The notes under the pieces were generated by a model. That model saw nothing but the letters and a program-made list of their open reading frames with translations, searched no databases and was not told where the DNA came from. From the NCBI GenBank assembly GCA_023974075.1, contig JAMFTG010000197.1:166311-230310 (forward strand): a stretch of DNA of 64,000 nt. Reading direction: 5' to 3'. A program made the position numbers and the translations under genes. Below are positions 54,501-60,500 of the stretch, in pieces (position 1 is the stretch's first letter; each line of letters opens with the position of its first letter). This stretch comes from Chaenocephalus aceratus. Its lineage: Eukaryota > Chordata > Actinopteri > Perciformes > Channichthyidae.

Positions 54501-57500
54501 TGCGTCCGTGTTTTGGGGGTCTTGGAGCGGCCCCGAAGAGGTGGCTTTGTCGGTGTATGTAATGGAAGTGTGAACTAGCCTGTTTGCTCAAGGCAGGGAG
54601 GGATCCTGGAGCTCCTTATTCCGTGTTTTGGGGGTCTTGGAGCGGCCACAGAGAGGTGCTTTCAAGCTCGGTCTCCTTGCAGTGTGAAATAAACAGAGTG
54701 CTCGTGTCCGATCGTGCTACTAATTGATAACTTTTAATAGGAATGTCTGTTTGACATGTGTTCAGAAAGTGCTATTTATTCAGAAATAGCAGTTTCTGAC
54801 AATCAGGCACTTAGGGGCTGCAGTAACACTTTACCCGCCTTTTAAACACCTTTTGCTGGGTAAATAATCAATGTATTTCCGCCTGCTTTCCATCAGCACC
54901 CGCCAGTCATTTCAAACGGTTTCAAATCGTTCTTTCACTTTTAAAAACAGCTTTCTGCCCTGTAAATGATTTCTAATCATTATTTACCGTCATGGAGGAG
55001 CTGCAGGGACACTTTACCCGCCTTTTAAACACCTTTTCATGGGTAAACAATCAATGTATTTCCGCCTGCTTCCATCAGCACCCGCCAGTCATTTCAAACG
55101 GTTTTCAAATCGTTCTTGAAAGGGCCATATCTCCCTTAAATTCACAGCAAACGTACCCATCTTTCACACACTAATTGCTGGGTAATACAGCCATGTGTTA
55201 CCCTGTGTTTAAAGTAATCTTCCCCGACTTTCAGACACTTATTCCTGGGTAACAAAGTCACCCTGCTCGGGTCGTCAAATGTGGATGAAATGTACAGATT
55301 CCTGTACATTTCAATCACTTTTGATGGGAGTCGTGAGGTGTGGATGAAATGGCCATATCTCCCTTAAATTCCCATCAAAGTTACCCAGCTTTCACACACT
55401 AATTCATGGGTAATACAGCCATGTGTACCCTGTGTTTAAAGTAATCTTCCCCGACTTTCAGACACTAAATCCGGGGTAATAAAGCCGTGTACATCTCCCT
55501 GTTTGAAAGGGCCATATCTCCCTTAAATTCACAGCAAACGTACCCATCTTTCACACACTAATTGCTGGGTAATACAGCCATGTGTACCCTGTGTTTAAAG
55601 TAATCTTCCCCGACTTTCAGACACTTATTCCTGGGTAACAAAGTCACCCTGCTCGGGTCGTCAAATGTGGATGAAATGTACAGATTCCTGTACATTTCAA
55701 TCACTTTTGATGGGAGTCGTGAGGTGTGGATGAAATGGCCATATCTCCCTTAAATTCCCATCAAAGTTACCCAGCTTTCACACACTAATTCATGGGTAAT
55801 ACAGCCATGTGTACCCTGTGTTTAAAGTAATCTTCCCCGACTTTCAGACACTAAATCCGGGGTAATAAAGCCGTGTACATCTCCCTGTTTGAAAGGGCCA
55901 TATCTCCCTTAAATTCACAGCAAACGTACCCATCTTTCACACACTAATTGCTGGGTAATACAGCCATGTGTACCCTGTGTTTAAAGTAATCTTCCCCGAC
56001 TTTCAGACACTTATTCCTGGGTAACAAAGTCACCCTGCTCGGGTCGTCAAATGTGGATGAAATGTACAGATTCCTGTACATTTCAATCACTTTTGATGGG
56101 AGTCGTGAGGTGTGGATGAAATGGCCATATCTCCCTTAAATTCCCATCAAAGTTACCCAGCTTTCACACACTAATTCATGGGTAATACAGCCATGTGTAC
56201 CCTGTGTTTAAAGTAATCTTCCCCGACTTTCAGACACTAAATCCGGGGTAATAAAGCCGTGTACATCTCCCTGTTTGAAAGGGCCATATCTCCCTTAAAT
56301 TCACAGCAAACGTACCCATCTTTCACACACTAATTGCTGGGTAATACAGCCATGTGTACCCTGTGTTTAAAGTAATCTTTCCCCGACTTTCAGACACTTA
56401 TTCCTGGGTAACAAAGTCACCCTGCTCGGGTCGTCAAATGTGGATGAAATGTACAGATTCCTGTACATTTCAATCACTTTTGATGGGAGTCGTGAGGTGT
56501 GGATGAAATGGCCAGTTTAATCCGATTTTGAGCACTCTTTTCCCCGCATAAACTAGTCACCGTTAAACACTTATTTTGTTGATGTCTATATAACCGACTT
56601 CCCGCTATGCATTGCGGTCGGTTATTTGGACCCTGGCACTAGGCAGACCGCGGCCGGTAGTAAATGTCCAACCATTGTACCCTCTGGTCCCTAGAGTATG
56701 TAAGGGACCTTTACATTAACAATGTTTTCGGTAGCTTTAGCCAACTCTCTGACAAATGTTGCCTTCCAAGCACTCATCTATTTCGCTACTTCCAGGTCCG
56801 AAACTGGGTTAAACTAAACAACCCTTCATTCCCCAATATCCCTCCGGACTCAATAATTGACTCAATCCTGGACACTTTAACAATCGAAAAAGGTCTGATT
56901 TCAAGAATTTACAATTCCGTCTCCCGTCTCACAGAAACATCGCTTGGTAAAATCAAAACAACATTGGGAAGAGGAACTAGTCCAAGCCATAGATGATGAG
57001 GTCTGGGATGGCGCATTAGCGAGAGTGAACAATAGTACGTCCTGTGCCAGGCTCAATCTTATACAACTAAAAGTTGTCCACCGTATCTATTATACCAACT
57101 CTAAACTCTCCAAAATATATCCAAATGTTACGGACACCTGTAACAGATGCCACATGTCACCAGCAAACATGACTCATATGTTTTGGTCTTGTCCTCGCCT
57201 ACAAGGATACTGGACAAGCATTTTCAATCACCTTACTGAGGCCTTGGACGTGGTATTGACACCATGTGCAGAAACTGCCATTTTTGGAGTAATACCTGGC
57301 CACCGAATGTTGAAGAGGAAAACTAAGGACAGTATAGCCTTTGCATCTCTTTTAGCACGAAGAAGAATACTCCTAGAATGGAAATCTTCTATACCACCTA
57401 AAGCATCTCAATGGCTTAAAGATCTAATGTTGTACCTGAACTTGGAGAAGATTAAATATAACCTGAGGGGCTCCTCAAAACTATTTGAATCTGTCTGGGG

Positions 57501-60500
57501 CTCTATGATAGCCTACATAGCTGAACTTAAGACACTACATTAAGGAGAAAGAGGGGGAACTACGAATGTATGTTTTTTTTGTTTTGTTTTTTGTTTTGTT
57601 TTCTCCTTGTGTCTCTTTTTATATTAATTTTTTTATTAATTTTTTTTATTTAATTTTTTTTATTTATTTGTTCTGTCTTTGTATACATGTATGTATGTAT
57701 GTAGGTAGGTACGTGTATGTGCATGTGAACATGTGGGTATACATATGAGTATATGGGTACAAGTATTACTGTTACTATTCTTTATTCCCTTATCTATACA
57801 TTTTCTTTAATATTATCTTCTATATTACTTTACTTTTACCTATACAGGTATCTATCTTATTTATTTAGTTAGTTATTTATTTTACTAGCTAGGACCGGGA
57901 GGGAGGGAAAGGGGAAAAATAAATAAAAATATTGACTGTATAAATGTAAACTCATTGTGCCTGACTCAATAAAAAAAAGTATAAAAAAAAAAAATTAACA
58001 AAATGGCTAGTCCAGCGACAGAGGCATTATTTGATTTACTTCTGTTGGAAAGAGATTGGATGCAATACCTCAAGGTGAAAGACATGAAATCAAACACAAT
58101 TAAATGAATACATATTTTGAATGTGTTTAAATTAATGTGTGGTCATGTTATAGGATTACCTGTATGAAGACACAGTTGTGTGTTCAGGTGAGAAGGATTC
58201 AGGAGCCTGGATCAAACAAAGTTAGTTATTTTAATAGAAATCAAGTTAAGTTCTAGCTTCATGAAACCAAACCACAATTCCACAACATATTCAGACCAAT
58301 TTGAAAAATGCAAATTAGTCTGGATCATCTGAGTTCATCGTCAATTTCAAACGGGTTATTAATGGCTTAACATGTCACAGAAGTACCAGCCAATCACAGT
58401 ACATTATTACCAGCCAATCACAACACAGTAGTAGCAGCCAATCACAGCACAGTATTACCAGCCAATCACAGCACAGTAGTACCAGCCAATCACAGCACAG
58501 TATTACCAGCCAATCACAGCACAGTATTACCAGCCAATCACAGCACCTTGGGGCGGGATATTGTTTAGGTTTCTAGATAAATTGCGAGCGTTAGTGCGTT
58601 TAACTTGACAGCCCTAATAATTATATTTCATTCAGTGGTGAAATAAATATACTCCACTCTGTACAACTGCTCCTCTCTCACCTCTCTGTCTGTCTTCACT
58701 TCCTGTTCCACATCGGAGTCACCTGATGGAGAGAGGTGGGGACAGAGAACAATGATAATAAAACAATAATAATAATAATTATTGTACTATAAATATATTT
58801 TAAGATCAGATTAATGTACAATAGTTTGATGAATGGAGGATATGGTTTCAGTACTCACAGGTCTTCTGGATCTTGGCTCTGATCGTCTCACCTCTGATCC
58901 TGCAGGGATGAACACAATCCAACAGTTTTGGATCAAGTTTAAAATAAGTGTTTGTTCTTTGAGCAGATTCAGAGTCCTGACTGATCTCATGCTTTACATC
59001 CCATCATATCTTCTCTGCAACACTACGACTGACTGCCACAGCTCTCAGCTGCTTCACAGGAAGTAACTGCTCATTAGGCTAGAAACTAAAAACATGACAG
59101 GAAACAAAACAGAAAACCTTTTCCACTCTTCTGTAAAATCCTATATGTCTGTTAGAAAGTTGCTAACTAACTAAATGTGGCTTTGCATTTTCAGCTTACA
59201 ATATATAGTTGATGGAAGAATGAAAGAAACTGCAGTCAGTGGGAACATCACTGATCTGTTGAGATTCCCCAGAGAGAGAAACACCTCCCTGTGTTTAAAA
59301 CAATACTGCTGAACCAGCAGAGACCCCGTACTGACCTGAGAGCCTCCAGTCTGCAGTCTGGACTCTCCAGAAGATCTCTCAGCAGCTCAACTCAGATCGT
59401 TTTTACCACCCTTTTATTTATTTTTTATTTTTGTATTGCTTTTTATTAATTATACCGTGTTGTGTAATGTTTATTTATACTGTTCATGCTCACTGCTTGT
59501 AGCACTTCGGGATTTGAAATCAAATATGAAGTGCTTTTTAAATGGAACCCATTATTATTATTATTATTATTATTACTTCAATAAAACGAGGAGACTTCAC
59601 ATCTGAGACTCTGCTCCATCTACACTAACTCATGATGTGCAGCCAGACAAATGCAAACCACAGAAACTGATTCCACTCAAGATCACAACGTTTACAAAGA
59701 TCACAACTCAGGATGAATTTTAAATGTGAAGAAAAACCTCCAGAATATGTATTTTAGGAACAGTGGAGTCATCAAATCACAGCATCTTCAGAGTGAACTA
59801 TTCAGCCAGCATCAGCATCACGGAGCTTCAGGAACATGTTGGAAATAGCAACAACTGAACATTACTTGTTACTGTTGGATCGTTTTAATATAACTATTTA
59901 ATTAATGTATTTGATATCATTTGTTAAAATCATGATGGAGAATACAAGATGAATTTCAGCTGTTTAAAAGGTTACCAGGTGAACAGTAAAGCATGTCAGT
60001 AACCTGGTTCTTGTCTCTTGGTCTGGGTCCTGGGGGCAGAATGACTTGCCCGAGAAAAGCCTGTCACTGGCAGCAGTGTTCTGTCTGTTTCCTAAAGTAT
60101 TGATGTATTGTTTGCAAGCTGTGGCCAGTCAATAAAGCTTTCTTTTAGGCAAGCCTTCCTTTCCTTCGCTCCTTTTTAACTGGGTGAGCAGGAAAACCCT
60201 CACAACGACATATACAAATGTGTGGTTGTTGAAGCATTAGGTTCAACTGTTAATGAAACACATGAGATCTCCAGCAGCAACAGAGAGTCAGTGAACTGAC
60301 CTGAGAGTCTCCAGTCTGCAGTCTGGACTCTCCAGGAGATCTCTCAGCAGCTCCACTCCTGAATCCTGCAGAGCGTTGAGACTCAGGTCCAGATCTCTCA
60401 GATGGATGTTGGACTTCAGAGCTGAGGCCAGAGCAGAACAGCTGATCGCTGACAACCTGCAGAACTCCAGTCTGAATAAAGAACACATGATGTAACTTTA

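Larger units (their letters stand above)
47905..56699 (+). mobile_element. Crypton-like tyrosine-recombinase element rich in satellites (8.8 kb)
   Basis: The insertion is defined by the broken L1 frame and the GTAAGG direct repeat. Order: unique left end (47905-48022), satellite arm (48023-49060), a block with ~118-bp units (to 49800), five GC-rich 245-bp units (49822-51005), the recombinase gene (51271-53510), and a right arm (53570-56515) reusing the left arm's repeats in the same order and orientation, then a unique right end with a hairpin. No reverse transcriptase or DDE transposase is visible. A tyrosine recombinase plus a short direct repeat fits a Crypton-type DNA element; the family is not identified. 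Confidence 0.7.
46819..57985 (+). mobile_element. Fish L1-type LINE, 5'-truncated, split by an 8.8-kb insertion
   Basis: The ORF2 reverse transcriptase starts mid-domain at about 46820 and ends at 57543, followed by an AT-rich 3' UTR and an A-rich tail (57960-57995). The left part (46852-47904) is one open frame; the right part has one frameshift near 56945. The interrupting DNA (47905-56699) splits the C-terminal domain between VGLIRVR and [11 protein letters not shown]. Confidence 0.92.

Noticed and set aside
47905..56699. Helitron interpretation of the 8.8-kb insertion
   Set aside because: Despite a hairpin near the right end, there is no TC...CTRR terminal pair, no Rep/helicase, and a direct repeat flanks it.
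47905..56699. DIRS/Ngaro retrotransposon interpretation
   Set aside because: Those carry reverse transcriptase and RNase H next to the tyrosine recombinase; none is visible inside the insertion. The L1 RT around it is in the host element.
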